Positions 32,281-45,559 are shown, numbered from the stretch's first letter. The stretch: DNA of 64,000 bases from Haemaphysalis longicornis (GCA_013339765.2 CM023450.1:102674244-102738243), one strand, 5' to 3'. The notes: generated from the letters alone by a model not told the origin. Numbers and translations are program-made.

Positions 32281-34420
32281 CTTAACTCTATGCGGCGACG
32301 GGGAGTCACGGTCCCGTCGAGGCGACGGGCGCGTCGGCAGCGGCAGGTGGAGAGTCGAGCTTCGAGCAACGTTACACTGTAGCAACGTCGGCAGCGGAGC
32401 GCAGGCAGCGCCGCCACAGCCACGCGCTCCGCAGTTTCGCTCTCAGTTCCACAGTGTCACAGTAAACTTGTCGAACTCGTTTCCCGTCGAACATATTGCG
32501 TGCTGCATTGCACAATTCAATTCAATCCGTTATTTTGGAGATATTGAGTAATCCTAGAACTTGGATTTATTTCTAGACCTCGGAATAAAAAACAAAGCCT
32601 GTCGCTATTAAACGGTTGTGACGTCCTAATTGTGTGGCTCGAAGTAGAGTGAACTAGAATCGAAGTGTGGTTTGGTGATATATATGTCAGCGTTCAAGCA
32701 ACATCCAGGCACGGTCGAAACGTCCAGAGGCGGAAGGAAACCAAGGTCGCAACTCGGACGCAAGGGGGATATCAAACGATCCGTCATAACTAGTTCCACG
32801 CAACCGTGACCGCACGAGGGAACGAAAAGTGCGAGAGTGATAACTTCCTTTCGATTATCTCTCCACACGGAAAGCACTTTCAGCACCGAGTAAAAAATGA
32901 CTCCCAGACTCTGCCACCAACGGAACGTGCCCAACGCGCCCCGTGGACGCAAGCTGCAGCAACGTGGGAGATCGGCAGTCAGGTCTGCTGATAGGCCAGA
33001 AGCCCAGATGTCGACCGGCGATAACGCGGGGATAATCCAGCGGTCTCCTCTCTCCTCCTCACTCTCAATTAATCGTAAATGTACCACACCGATTCCGCCC
33101 TATCTCTGGCCCATTCAATGTGCCCCTTAGAAATGCCTTCCGTCAGCCGTAAATCTCACAAGCCAAAGCGTTTAACACGAGCAAGATCGCCATCGGTACA
33201 ACACGACTGCCTCAATTTCCTTCATCGCTTCATTACGTTCCCCTCGCGTCTCTCTCTCTCTCTCTCCACGCATGGCGAACTGTCTCGGAATGCCGTTGCT
33301 ACAGCAGGACACGAACCCCCTAAACAACCCCCCTCTCCCCCCTTTCCTCTCCAGCAAGGTTTCTTCGCACGCCCGAAGCTATATCTGGAAGCATGGAACT
33401 GAAGCATTTGCATACGAGCCGCGGAAAGTTCAGCTCGCACTCGCGCACGTACGAACGAGAGGAGGAAGATCTGGCGGGTTAAGGCGGCAACTTATTCGGC
33501 TGCAGGTCACAGGCGTGTCTGTCGCCGAGAGCAACATTATTGCAGACAACAGCAGCTAGCCGAACGAGTGCCGATAGCGCGACGCACGCAGCGTGTACCA
33601 ACACGGCGCCATTAATCTTCCCCCGCTCCCGCGGGGCATGAGACGTGCTACAGCATGCGTCAGGTATGGCAATTGCTTGCCGGGAGGCGAAGGACGACGT
33701 TTCGGCGAAACCGTTGCTAGTCCCGCTTTTTCTTTTGCATTTCTCTGATCCCCCCCCCCCGCCACGCCTTTCTAGGAAATGCGACGCTATAGGGAAACTG
33801 TAGACGGCTGAGCGATGTATATAGGTAGGAAACCTATCGAAGCAAGATCTCTCGAATAAGCTTCCCCACCAAATTGCCCCCGTTGAACGCGGTCAGACCA
33901 GTTGAGTTTGTCGCGCGATAGCTCGGTTTTCGCGCCGACAGCGCGCACGCAATTGCACCGCACGACGAAACACAGAAGCTGCTCGGCGCAGCCGGCGCTG
34001 ATGGCGCGCATGCGCAGTGAACTCGGACGAGCCATCATTTACTGATTGCACGCGCCCTTATACTCCTTCACTAATCACCTTCTCGGCACCTCTCTCCTGG
34101 GACCACGGAGTACTCCGTGCCTGGGACCGAACGAGTGATTAGACGATTTCACTCCGCGCACCGCACGAGGCACTGGCTTGACCTTGGTTGAGCTTGAAGG
34201 TCAGACTGACGCTACCAGCCGTTTCGAAGTTAAGTGTGTAATGGAGTCCAGTCGTCTGTCCGGAAGCACACGCTTAAAAAAAAAAAAAAAAAAAACGTCG
34301 GCTAGCCCCTCCCCTTTTCCTGCTCCTTTTTTTTCTTTTTCCTGCTTTTTCCTGCTCCTAGCAAAGTTCAGTTTTTGTCCAAGAGATGCCACGCGAATAC
34401 GCCTATTCTTCTGCTGAGTA
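32281..34420. other. Non-coding stretch, unrecognised
   Basis: CpG-moderate sequence with short CT and C runs (33248-33268, 33752-33762) and an A run at 34276-34294. No supported gene or transposon end. Confidence 0.35.
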
Positions 34421-34539
34421 AATGGGCAGCAGCTTGTTCTTTTTGCAGGCCAGTCGCACAATTTACTCTGCAGGCATGCCGGCGGCTGTCATGCGCCAAG
34501 GGTTTATATCTTCTACACAGCAGCCGTTCTTAGCAGGCA

Positions 34540-35850
34540 TAACTCACTTGCATCTCTGGGCCTCGAACTAGCTCCCGAGCCCCTTCCCGTATTCGATCAC
34601 AAAACACCCCGGCACTTACAAACGCCTCGGTGGCAGCACCATTACCGCTTTATTAGAGCCCATCCGACTTCTTGGAATTCCAATGGGACACAAAAATAGC
34701 CCGGCAATTCGGCGTCACCAACTCCCATCCCAGTGGAAAACGATTACTTGCTTCCATCCAAAGCCCCTCCAAAAAATATGGCGGGACAAGCCAAAAAGCC
34801 ATCCCAACCATGGCACGCGCCGTTGCTGCCTATGCTATCACAACGGATCTCAAGATTACGACCTCAACCGCACGCACTTACGCACGTTTCAAAGCCTGTA
34901 TCATCGATCCACTTTCCGTACTACTACAGGATTACCCAAAAAGATCCGCCTCGACAAACTTCAAGCCGCTGTCCCTCTACTCCTATTCTTCAAGAAAAAA
35001 AAAAAAATCAACCAGCCTTCAAGTACCCCCTCAACCACCAAGGAATCCAGCTTGTGGCCTGGGAAGCTCGCAAAACGTCGACAACGCCCGACCGTTCACC
35101 CGCTCCCACTCCCGTACCCAATGGTAACCGGATCTTCCATTCCTCACCTGATCCGAAGCTCGATCCTCAAACGCCAATAAATTACCGCGCTCACCAAACA
35201 CCAGCGAACCCAAGAAATCCATTTGTACACTGGCGAAGGCCCGTCAATCATGGACACGGCATGGACCTTCCTCCAGTGATCTCCCAACTATATAATCACG
35301 ACTCGTCCACCCTCCGCGTGCCGTATACTGCTCCTCTCGAAGCTGAACGTTACGCCATCATGCACGCACTTGACTTCCTCGCGTTAGACTTTACGTCGAC
35401 CATCCCAACCCACATTCGCGTCCCTGCTGATTCTTTCCAAGCGAATCGCCAAACCATCGACAACCCGACCTCGCAAAATACTCCACCAGATTTCCTACCT
35501 TTAGCCGCAACACCGACATTCGCGGAGAATGGCCCAGCACTCGCACGGCTGCGCAGGAGAGCCTGTCGCATATCTCCGCTGCTTCACCCTCGTCGACAAC
35601 ATTACTGCGGCCTCTTCATCCCCAGCGGTGCAAATCATTCGATATAACAACAACAACACAAAAAAAGACAAGAAACCATGACTCCTAAACCTCACTCCAC
35701 CCGGCTTCCTCGAGTCTCTTTCGGAACCTCCCGACGCCATGGCTATGCCCCTGAAACGTTCTTGAGAAGATGGCAGCTCCTGCATCAACGCCCAAACGGC
35801 TCACTGCCTGAATGCCACCAGAGCTGATCTCCACCACTTCACGAATCAGG
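34540..35850 (+). pseudogene. Non-LTR retrotransposon fragment with RNase H (I-like clade)
   Basis: Decayed C-terminal part of a reverse transcriptase ORF in several frames. IRLLGIPMGHKNSPAIRR (near 34665-34715) is the post-catalytic RT strand. FQSLYHRSTFRTTTGLPKKI (near 34885-34945) resembles the thumb region. TAPLEAERYAIMHALDFL and then IRVPADSFQAN (35330-35450) match RNase HI, with the catalytic Glu and Asp contexts. A last piece (near 35695-35800) resembles the tail. Frameshifts and an A run at 34996-35008 break it. The endonuclease and RT palm are absent, so it is a 5'-truncated dead copy. Confidence 0.7.
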
Positions 35851-36114
35851 TTTTGCCCTACGTTCATACTTTACCACACATTCATACCTCCTACGAATGG
35901 CCCTTCAAGCCCTATAGGCTACAATATTGTTGATGTCCTCACCGTCTTATTGATTGCAACGCCAACCGAGCCCACCCGTCCGGCCCCCAACCTCCACGGG
36001 GACACACATCCAGATCTTTTGCCTTTAGGCCACCACACAGCCTCAGTCCCCCCCATACGCTTTTCTCTCCACGCAATCGACCCAGAGCTTCCCCACCCCC
36101 TAATAAAAGCGTTC

Positions 36115-37639
36115 ATTCTTCTCCTCTATAGCTTGTATTCACTGGTGAGGCACGCATGCAGGCAACCATGTGAGTGCGCCGTCACTGGTTACGTCGGGCT
36201 CCGCGTGATGGCGGTACTTGTTCGTGCTAAGCCCATGATTTGTGTCGGACGTTCCAAACTCTACCCCACCGAACGCAAAGTAATGCATCGACTCCCATGA
36301 GAGTGCGATTAATAACATCTCTGTTGACACCAACGTTGGTAATCGGGTTGAAAAGGAGCAGACGGAGCACGCCGGCGTTTTATTTTTATTCTTCGGCGTG
36401 CGGGCGCAGTGGCACAAGCCGCGCCATTTCCGTGGCGCATTGGCCGTGTCAGTGGCCGTTTCCAGTGTTGCCAAGCGAAGAAATTAACAGCTAAACTTTT
36501 CAACGAATACCACCTATATGGCGATGATGATGATGATAATGATGCCTTCGCAGTGCTTGGCACATATGCATACCTTTTTTCTACCTTCTATCCACCGTGG
36601 GGAAGCTAGAGGGTGACATGGTTGCCAAAGCAACTTATGTGGGTCTGGCCGCAAGGAAAAGGCTGCTTGTGTTACTCAGCAAAAGCAGCATGTAAGCACT
36701 AACTCCCACGCGCTTAATTAACAACACCGAAGCTGGAAGCTGAGACTCGCGCTGGGAGAAGTGGGGCAAGTAAAAAGCCACAGTCCCGAACCTGCGCTAC
36801 CGTTACAGGTACGTATACGCGCGCACGAGGTTCGCCGTTAAACCCATTAGCGCTCTAGCTGATATTACTTAACTGGAGGTCAGGCGCGCGTAATTTGAGC
36901 CGAACGGTAGTGAGTTTGTAATGCGACCCACATTGTTAATGTATGTGTGGGCGAACTCTGGGCGAGCGTGCACATGTATCATGAGCCACAAGTCCGGATT
37001 CGGGATTTTTAAATAAAAAACGGACTGGCTTTATTTATTACCCGCTTGAAGTTTCATAAATTATAAGCCCTAGCCCGCAACGGTAATAAAAAAAAAGGGG
37101 GGGGGGGAGCAATTCATGAATTTCCGCGAATTTTCGCTACACCACAGGAAAGAACAGCATCCATGTTGCTCCCGCATTTTTTTTTTTTTTTTCAAAGCTC
37201 CTCAATTTGGCCCACGCTGCTCCGTTCAAAGTTACGTTGAGCTTACTAGAGAGCCTCCATTTGTTCAATGATTTCGGAATATTATATACCGTTCGAGCTG
37301 AAATGAAGACGGGATGGCTAAGGACGTCAGACAGAAAACACGATCGAAAGAAGAAAATATGCACAAAAATAATAAATAACAGAATAACAGACGAAAAAAA
37401 AACCCCGTATTCCGCGCCTCTTTGTAATCAAAACAAATACTGGCCTGGTACTATTTTTGCTGCGCACAGGCTTGTCAGTTTCTTTGCTGACGGATACGAT
37501 AAAATGTCGAGGGGGAAAGGGCAGCCCTGGCTTCCAGATATAGCCAAGAGAGCAATTTGCTCACATGTAGTTCAGTTCAGAGAGGCATATGAAACGTATA
37601 CTTCCTTCATCCTCCTTGGCTCATTCACACGTCTTGTAG

Positions 37640-37640
<1 letters not shown>
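36115..37640. other. Non-coding stretch with a GATGAT run
   Basis: Mostly unrecognised. A short GATGATGATGATGATAAT tract at 36522-36542 resembles the tails of the non-LTR fragments elsewhere in this window, but no coding piece precedes it. Poly(G) and poly(T) runs near 37097 and 37178. Confidence 0.35.
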
Positions 37641-37724
<84 letters not shown>

Positions 37725-37806
37725 CTCCTCGAAATCCTCTCTTTCTCTCTCTCTCTTATTCTCTCTCTCTCATTATATTTACTATTTCTCTCTCTCTCTC
37801 TCTCTT

Positions 37807-37847
<41 letters not shown>

Positions 37848-37868
37848 CTCTCTCTCTCTCTCTCTCTC
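37641..37868. repeat. (CT)n microsatellite
   Basis: About 230 bp of near-pure CT dinucleotides with a few interruptions; pure long runs at 37641-37685 and 37815-37840. Confidence 0.95.
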
Positions 37869-39345
37869 CTTTTGAGCTTGATCGGGACGTACCCTTCGGA
37901 ACACTTTTCACGCAGGAAGACCGGGGACCCTTACACTGAACACTAAATTCTGTCAGGCTCGCGAACGTTCCTGCAAACCAAATTAAAACATCATACGTGG
38001 CGTTTTATTTTACTTTTTTTTTTGCTATTCCGCACTTGTGGGGACCGGACAAAAAAAAAAAAAAAGGTTCCCGTAGATCACGGGCACTTCCAAGTCTTCG
38101 ATAAATTGCGGTCTTAACGCGAGGAACATTTTAAATCCGCCCCCAAAAGTCAAGCCTCGTTACTGATTTGACTGCGGGCGGAGTTCACTCCGAAGTCCAG
38201 TCGAATGATTTCTACCGGACACTAGATTTAGACCGGAGCACGAGGCGTCGTGAAGAGATGCTCCGACGCAATGCGAGGGAGAAGAATCACGTTTCCTTCT
38301 CTCTCCGTGCTGTAAAATGATTCCTCGGCGCACTTAAGCCTGCTAACGTGCTTTGAAAGCGAAAGCCTGGCGATATTTATCAACAACTTTTTTACTGGTC
38401 CATCGTATTTGCTTTTCCTTCTTCGCCCCTCGAGACGAATTATTGTTGTTGTTGTTGTTGTTGTTGCGCCTTTAGATATGGCACATGCCCAATCAGGGGA
38501 TCAGCCAAATGTCAGTGGTTGGAGGGGGAAAACATATTTAATTACGGTACTCGAGGAAGCAAGAAAATGAAATAATAATGACAAAAGAAACGAAAATAAA
38601 AATGTGCAGAAATGTTAAAAAACTGGAAGAAATTTTATGAAGTGCGACCGTAACTGAATCGAATTACATTGTAAATGCATTTGAATTCGCGACGAAGCGC
38701 AGGAGGGAAGAGCAAACTTCCGGGCGGTAGAACGCCGTTTCTAATGCCCCGAGTGATAGAAATGTTTGCGTCTGTTTCTTCGCTTTCATTTTGCCGCAGC
38801 GGTCATTTTCTTGAACTGACAGCAACAACAACAACGATGACGCTTTTTAGTATAACTGGGCACTTCGCCTCAGAACGGTACCCAACAGATGGTGTTCCGT
38901 AAAATAAGATGCCCTTCGACTGAATTCGGCCTCCGTTCCGTAAAACCGGTTTCCGGGAGAACGGAGCCTCGTCGTCCGTCGGGGCCCGTTTCCGCAGCCC
39001 GGAGAGAGGAGGAAACGGGCTGAACGAACGATAGAGTGCGGCGACTCTGCCCCCGAAGCATCCTTGTTTACACAACCACGTCGTTTCGACAGCCGGCCCC
39101 GCGAAGGTTGGCAATGGGAACGCCGGTAGCAACAACTAATGTCGGCCTGCGCAAACACGGCCTCTCGACGAGTCTTGGCTGCCTGTAGCAATGAATACAC
39201 CGTGCTTCCCCGTGACAACTTCCTCGCGCCGGTAAACACCAGCCTCGTTTCACACGAAACACGACGGCCCTTCTCCCGGCTTAGATTTGGCGCCGCGCTT
39301 GTAAAGGTTGGTTTCATTTCGTAATTTAAAGCAAAGGCTTTCGAT
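37869..39345. other. Non-coding stretch, unrecognised
   Basis: No supported gene. Contains a (TTG)n tract at 38443-38465 and a CpG-rich block near 38930-39260. Confidence 0.35.
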
Positions 39346-39354
39346 GGCGTTGTC

Positions 39355-39768
39355 AAAAAAAAAAAAAAAATCTGCAGAAATTCAAGAGAATTATCTACTA
39401 ATGCGTAGCATTCTGATGCCGCTTGTCTTGAGTGTGAGTTCCTTGCAGCCAAATTTTTTGGTTTTTCCAAATCCTGTCCGACCAATTATCTCCATTTACG
39501 CTATTATAACGATTAGAAGTAAAACATTAGCGAAATCTGCATTATTGTGGAAATGCAGGGCGTGACACGGTTCGCCACTTTTCTGAATCAATTATTTTAT
39601 ATATTTTTTTAGTTTTTTTTCTTCAAATTTCGTTCGACCAATTATCTCCATTTACGCTGTTATAATGATTAAAGGTGGAACTTCCGCGATATCTGCATTT
39701 TTGTGGAAATGCAGGGCGTTACACGGTCCTGGCTGTGGGGGTACTCGGCAAAGAATGCTACGCATAAA
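39355..39768 (+). repeat. Unnamed repeat, copy 1 (internally duplicated)
   Basis: Begins with TCTGCAGAAATTCAAGAG and carries two tandem copies of a module with CCAATTATCTCCATTTACGC ... GGAAATGCAGGGCGT (39481-39570 and 39640-39725). It ends near GGCAAAGAATGCTACGCAT. A related copy lies at 43730-44302 in the same orientation. Confidence 0.7.
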
Positions 39769-39918
39769 AAAAAAAAAAAAACTAAGGCATTTCTCCCACA
39801 GACCGGTTGGTCGACCGAAAAGACCTGATAAGATCTCTGGACACACGGCGCGAACGTGAAGCCGGGGCTTCAATCGTGTCAAAACGGTTACTTGAAAATC
39901 GCGAAAAAAGGAACGGTT

Positions 39919-40247
39919 CTATACTCGGTGACAACTTAAGAACGGCACCGGAAGTTGCCGCTGTGCCTTATCACCGTAGCCGGATGTTTCTCCGCGCGGC
40001 GCAAGTAGGGCGTTACTTTGAATATTTTGAACATGGCGTGAGCCGTTCCCGTGATTTTTTGCACTTATTATGCTTATAAACGACTCCAGTGACGACAAAC
40101 AAACTGCGTGAGACAAGGCAGACGATATCACGCATTCATAGCAAACCCCTTTCAAAACGAGCGCGCACTGACGTCACGGGTCCGGCGCTTTGGCGGAGTG
40201 ATACACTACATGAGGTGGTGCCGTTCTTGAGTTGTAACCGAGTATAG
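39919..40247 (+). mobile_element. MITE with CTATACTCGGTGAC ends, copy 1
   Basis: 329 bp with roughly 31-bp imperfect inverted ends (CTATACTCGGTGACAACTTA / inverted CTATACTCGGTTACAACTCA). A second copy in inverse orientation lies at 45168-45468. Confidence 0.8.
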
Positions 40248-40439
40248 ATAAGACAATACACACATCAATCGTGAAGACGGGGTATAATGGTAAACGTTTA
40301 TGTAATAAACCACGTATCGGTATACAATTAAATCGTTGGTAGGTGCGTTTACTTAGTGCGCGAAAAATGGCCGCATCGGTTCGTTCTTTGTTTACGATTT
40401 GGGTATTTGAAGGTTTGACAATCGATAACGCGTGTTAAG

Positions 40440-40725
40440 GACATACTAGTAGAAATTAAGAAGAAGAAACGGACGTGGTCAGGGCGTGTAATGCGCAGGC
40501 AAGATAACCGTTGGTCATTAAGGGTAACAGAGTGGATCCCTAGAGAAGGCAAGCGTGGCAGGGGGCGGCAGAAAGTTAGATGGGCAGATGAGATCAAGAA
40601 GTTTGCGGGGATAAATTGGTCACAGTTGGCACAGGACCGGGGTAATTGGAGAATAATCGGAGAGGCCTTTGCCCTGCAGTGGGCGTAGATAGACTGGGGG
40701 GTGATGATGATGATGATGAACGCAC
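40440..40725 (+). pseudogene. Non-LTR retrotransposon 3' end (RTE-like)
   Basis: Plus-strand frames ILVEIKKKKRTWSGRVMRR and RGRQKVRWADEIKKFAG, then WSQLAQDRGNWRIIGEAF, match the C-terminal tail of arthropod endonuclease-reverse transcriptases (WAGHVARM..., RWxDEI, WxxLxxDRxxWRxxGEAF). It ends with stop and a (GAT)n tail at 40702-40719, so it is a 5'-truncated insertion. Confidence 0.75.
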
Positions 40726-43324
40726 TTTCAGCTTACGAATATCTCTCAACTTTTTTTAGGGGGGGGGGGGGGAATAGTATTTTTTTTAATTCTCTTTCAC
40801 AGGTTTCACGCGCCAAGGCAACTTATGGGTTGCGACTTGATTTTTACTACACGATTTTTATGCTATTTTTCCCCCCCGTCGCAATGAGTGATATGGGACT
40901 CAGAACGGGAAGCAAGTGGGCTGTTTGGTGCATGTTAAAAACGTGAAACACAGCGCGAATTAAACGGGACGCAGAGTAGAACACACACACCCATGGCGCT
41001 GCAAATGGGGCTTCGCTTAATTAAAACACTGCACGCGGAGCCGGTTCAGTTTAAAGGTTGATGCAGTTGACATAGTTTTGAGGTTAAAATATTCGACGCT
41101 TTTGCCAACTCTAATTCTCGGTTCACCAAGCTCGACGAGCAGTTGTCACAGGTGCCCAAATAATGTGAACCCACACGGCGGCATATTTTTGTTGCCCATT
41201 CACAGAAACTTGGACAAATACCACTGTACTAAATACAAATAACTGGTAGGAAACTACAAGGAGTATGACGCCAATATTCTATTAATCCGAAGCACTGACA
41301 AAGGATGGCCCAAATATTGCTCATAATGCTTCTAAACTGGAGCACACCCAATAACTAAAACGACGTGAAGGTTTTCGTTTCTTTAAAAAAAATAAAAAAA
41401 AAGACAGTATCCTTTACGAACGCTCCTCGAATTTTCCAGCCTTCAGACGGTGCGAGCATCTGCCATCCAAGGAAGCGGCCTGGACCGAGTTTGATATATC
41501 ACCTACTGCGCCACGAAAAAGAAAAAAAGACAAGAAGAAGAATCTAAATAAGTTCTGATCGTTAAAATAAGTAATCGGCTGTCGCGAGCGACCTGAAACA
41601 CCCCTACGGTTAAAAAAAAGTGTTACCCAACCCTTAACCTTACCACGAATGTATTAAAGCGGGAAGCATTTCTGGGAAAAACACTGGAGGTAACGCCAAG
41701 CGTGGGAAGATCGTAACTCATCGTCTTTCTCTATTTTTTTTTCTCCCCGCCCGTTGGGGGATAACTTTCACTGATTTAAAAGAAACCTGAGACGGCAACC
41801 ACAAGGTCTTCAAGCTACGTGAAACACGATCGTGCACTTTGCACCTTCAATGAAAACGCTTCGGCATACAGTTATAAACGTCTAACCCTTCGGAACTTCA
41901 CCTGCAGCAAGATAAATCACCGGCCCCTGGCGTGTTATCAAGTCAGCGCACATAAGACGCGGGGATTTTTTCATCACGCACCGTAAAATGTTCTCACAAA
42001 GTATCAGCCATCGGTCTCTTAAACGCGCCCTAAAATTGTACTTACATACAGCGCCGCTTCCCCCGCTCCCCTCCCCGCCCAGAAAAACGTTTTTGAAGCC
42101 AAGCTTTACTACTTTCGTCCAGCGGTTTCGCGGAGGAGGCGCAAGTTAACCTTTTGACCGGGGACACACCCCCGGCGACACACCATTCGAAGCGCATCCC
42201 GTGACTCGCCGGGTCCGCCAACGTTTATCACACGGCCCCGTTTGCGGTCGTTCTGCTCACGTAGCTGCGGCGGCCGCGACGGGAGCTTCAGCTCATCTGA
42301 TCGGCATCCGACCAAACCTGCAGCCTCCCACGCATGCGCCGCGGGGTCGTCTCGGGCTATGTGACTCATCTTGAGCCGCGTACCCCGAGAATGAAAGCGA
42401 GGTCGGGCCACCTTCTGTGAGCGTTGCACGTGACCGAATGGCTTTGAGCCGTGGTCGGCAATACAGCTACGTCAAAGTTTAACCAAGCGGAACCAAGACT
42501 CAACAGTCTAAGTCAAGCTTTTGCTTTGAATATCCAAGGTTAGCTGAACGAAGTCGACCCAACGACACCCACCACAGAATAGGAACAGCCTTCTAGACGA
42601 GGACGTCTCCGTACTGGGTCACTACAGTCACACGAACAACAGGCCGGTGACACCTGGTCTAGTTTCGAAAAAAAAAAAGTGAATGTGGATGACTGGCGAA
42701 GCTTTTGGGCGCACGACATATAGCCTGGTGACACAGGATACAGGCGAAAGGTACGAATAAATTTTATTTCTCTCGGACGTTGACGACAGCCACCCATAAG
42801 GAATTGACACGTAACATAAACGCACACACTAATCTACACAAAATGCTTAATAGAATGCTTTGTTGGGCGAGTTCGTGGCTTCAAAAAATTAAAAAAAGAG
42901 CGCAATAGACGAGGTCAGAAACACAATGGAAAAGACGAGCGCTTGCCCAGTCTACATACTGTGTTTCTCTGTCCTGGTCCAACGCGCTATAATTAATTTT
43001 ATTATTAATTTTTTGAATACACAAAATGCATATACAAGTGATGAGACGTACAGGCTTCAGGTCTAAGTCATGTTTTTGTCTTGAATAACCTCCTCTACAC
43101 CCATATCTAAGAGATGAGACGGATAAGTTTGAGGAGCAAATCGTGTTTTGAACGGCGCGCGACTCTGGGGGTGACCGCGCACGTGCAGATCGCCCAAACA
43201 CCGGGACAACGCCCCGAGCTTCACAGAGACGTGAAGCCTCGGGAATTTTTCGTCACGGACATGAAAAATACACAAAATCCTAGCCACGTAAGCTTCGCTT
43301 TAAAAAAAAATATTACACCATCTT
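40726..43324. other. Non-coding stretch, unrecognised
   Basis: No gene or transposon ends recognised. G run at 40760-40772, A-rich tracts near 41382-41401. Moderately CpG-rich at 42050-42430. Confidence 0.35.
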
Positions 43325-43488
43325 CCCGCGAGGGGAACCATGGGGTAGATGCAACGCATCGGGGGTTGCCGTTGCGTTTCCGTTATGTTAGCGATGTCAG
43401 CGTGTGGATTGCTGTTATTGTGTGTATCCTATTTACGCAGCATGTTCACCCCCGAGGCGTCGCATCTACCCCATGTTCCCCTCGCGGG
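43325..43488. repeat. Foldback repeat with CCCGCGAGGGGAAC arms
   Basis: Arms 43325-43368 and 43445-43488 are inverted copies with a few mismatches (CCCGCGAGGGGAACCATGGG / inverted CCCGCGAGGGGAACATGGGG). The spacer is about 76 bp. No target duplication found. Confidence 0.8.
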
Positions 43489-43729
43489 GAAGAGTGGGTG
43501 GTAAATTTTTAACCGAGGCGCAAGCTGCGCGCTCACGCACAGCTGGCACGGAGACGGGAGCGAGCGCAGCCGAGCGGGGCAGCTGCCGCTGACGCACAGA
43601 TGCGCTGCGGTGAGAGCGGCGGAGCGCGCAGCTGCCAGGCCGGGGGCGAGGAGAATGGGGGAGGGATGCGGACTACACCGCGACAAAGACGCGGGACAAG
43701 GCGAGTTAAAGAGATGCGTTGCATCTAAA

Positions 43730-44302
43730 AAAAAATCTGCAGAAATTCAGGGAATTGTCTACTAATGCATAGAGCATCCTTATGCCGCCTGTCTAGAGTG
43801 TGAGTTCTTTACAGCCAAATATGGCTATGCGTAGCGAAGGACGTTGGATTATTTCATTCTTTTTTTTTAAGTTTTCTTTTGTTTCGTTTTTCGCCAATAA
43901 TGCATATATATATATACCATTATAGCGATGAAGTGCGTTTACTTCGCTAATTGTCTTTTTTTTTCGAAGATGCAAGGCATAGTCCACGCAAAGTTGGTCC
44001 ATTCACGCTATTCTTTACGTATTTGCAACGTTCCTTTGCAGACATTTCTCGTTTACTCTTCGGTTTTAGGCGAAGATGCATAAGATGCATATTTTTGATA
44101 TCGTCGGGATGAAAATTTGATTGTTTTCTATTTTTCTTGTTTTTTTTTGTTTTCCAAAATTTCGTTCGTCCAATTATCTCCGTTTACGCTACTATAACGA
44201 TTACAGGTGTTACTTCGCAAAATCTGCATGTCTGCTCAGTGGAAATGCAGGTCGTTCGTTACACGGCTGCTGGGGTACTACGGCAAAGAATGCGAAGCAT
44301 CA
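43730..44302 (+). repeat. Unnamed repeat, copy 2
   Basis: Starts TCTGCAGAAATTCAGGGAAT and includes ATTATCTCCGTTTACGCTAC, GGAAATGCAGGTCGTTCG and GGCAAAGAATGCGAAGCATC, in the same order as the 39355 copy. It has a longer middle, with a degenerate first module near 43900-43985. Confidence 0.65.
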
Positions 44303-44309
44303 AAACAAA

Positions 44310-45167
44310 CAAAAAGGAGCCGTCACCCTGAGCGAGATCAAGCTGACCGATCTCGTTCCGCGAAGGGGGCTGACAACAGCTGAATCGCGCACAGAGTATG
44401 CGGCGGTTCGTGCTCGGACACAGCGGGCAAGTCGAAGCCGAGAACGCGGCTTCTGGGAACCGTCCACTTCCCGGACCGCAGTTTTCCTTAGACGGCGCTT
44501 CGTGATGTCCCCGGCACATGCACCGCGCGACGCTAAAGCGTGACTCACCGCGCTTTCGGACTTAACTCGATACGAAGCAGTAATGGCGTACTCCGCTCGT
44601 TACGCATACGTACACCCGGTGAGGAATGCGCCAGAAGGCGTCAGTCAGAGAAAACATGCCGTCCGCGAAGATCGTTGGGGTGTCGTGGTTGACGTCGGCA
44701 GTATGGCATTTCAACGACCGTAAGTTGAGCAAGGCCAGAGTGAGCTCGTCGTTTTGGTAGACGTCTTCGTACGTCACTCTGCAAGCGCCACTTATCGTCT
44801 CTAGCGGATGCTTTGTACGCCGAGCCTCTCGAAGCAGAGCAACCTCTTCCCCCTCGACCGTGCGAACTATCCGCATAGGCCGGGCCATGCGGAGTCAATG
44901 ATCATCTACAGCAGCTTCGACATTCAAATATCTGGTACAGAGCGCATGCGCACGACGGCACGAGGACGAACGAACGACACGCGTACGCTATGACGTGTCT
45001 TTCTCGTTCCGAGGCAGGGGCGTAAAGAGGGGGGGGGGGGGGGGGGGAGTTTATAAAGCTTCAGCTCCAGCCCCCCCCCCCCCCCATCCCCCGCGAAATT
45101 TTGTCGCGCTGTCATGCACGGCGACCAACTCAACCACCCCGCGCCGGAAAGCACCCTAGGATTTTGT
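44310..45167. other. Non-coding stretch, unrecognised
   Basis: CpG-moderate. Poly(G) at 45031-45048 followed by poly(C) at 45071-45085 form a potential inverted pair. No coding signal. Confidence 0.35.
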
Positions 45168-45468
45168 CTATTCTCGGTTACAACTCAAGAACGGCACCAC
45201 CTCATGTAGTGTAACACTCCGCCAAAGCGCCAGACCCATGACGTCAGTGCGCGCGCGTTTTGAAAGGGGTTTGCTATGAATGCGTGATATCGTCTGCCTT
45301 GTCCCACGCAGTTTGTTTGTCGTCAGTCGTTTATAAGCATATTAAGTCCACAAAATTACGGGAACGGCTCACGCCATGTTCAAAATATTCCCAGTAAACA
45401 TCCGGCTATACGGTGATAAGGCACAGAGGCAACTTCCGGTGCCGTTCTCAAGTTGTCACCGAGTATAG
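45168..45468 (-). mobile_element. MITE with CTATACTCGGTGAC ends, copy 2 (inverted)
   Basis: 301 bp. Its reverse complement aligns over its whole length with 39919-40247, including the interior ATGGCGTGAGCCGTTCCCGT and GATATCACGCATTCATAGCA motifs. Confidence 0.85.
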
Positions 45469-45559
45469 AGCCCCAGGAATCCTGTATTGAAAGCGCACGT
45501 ACTCTCCCTTCGTAAGTCGGCCGTTTCCCTCATAGAATGCCTCTTTCTCATGGACTGCC

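Noticed and set aside
37207..37875. 222-codon frame ending in Ser-Leu repeats
   Set aside because: The C-terminal half is a translated CT microsatellite and the rest has no recognisable motif.
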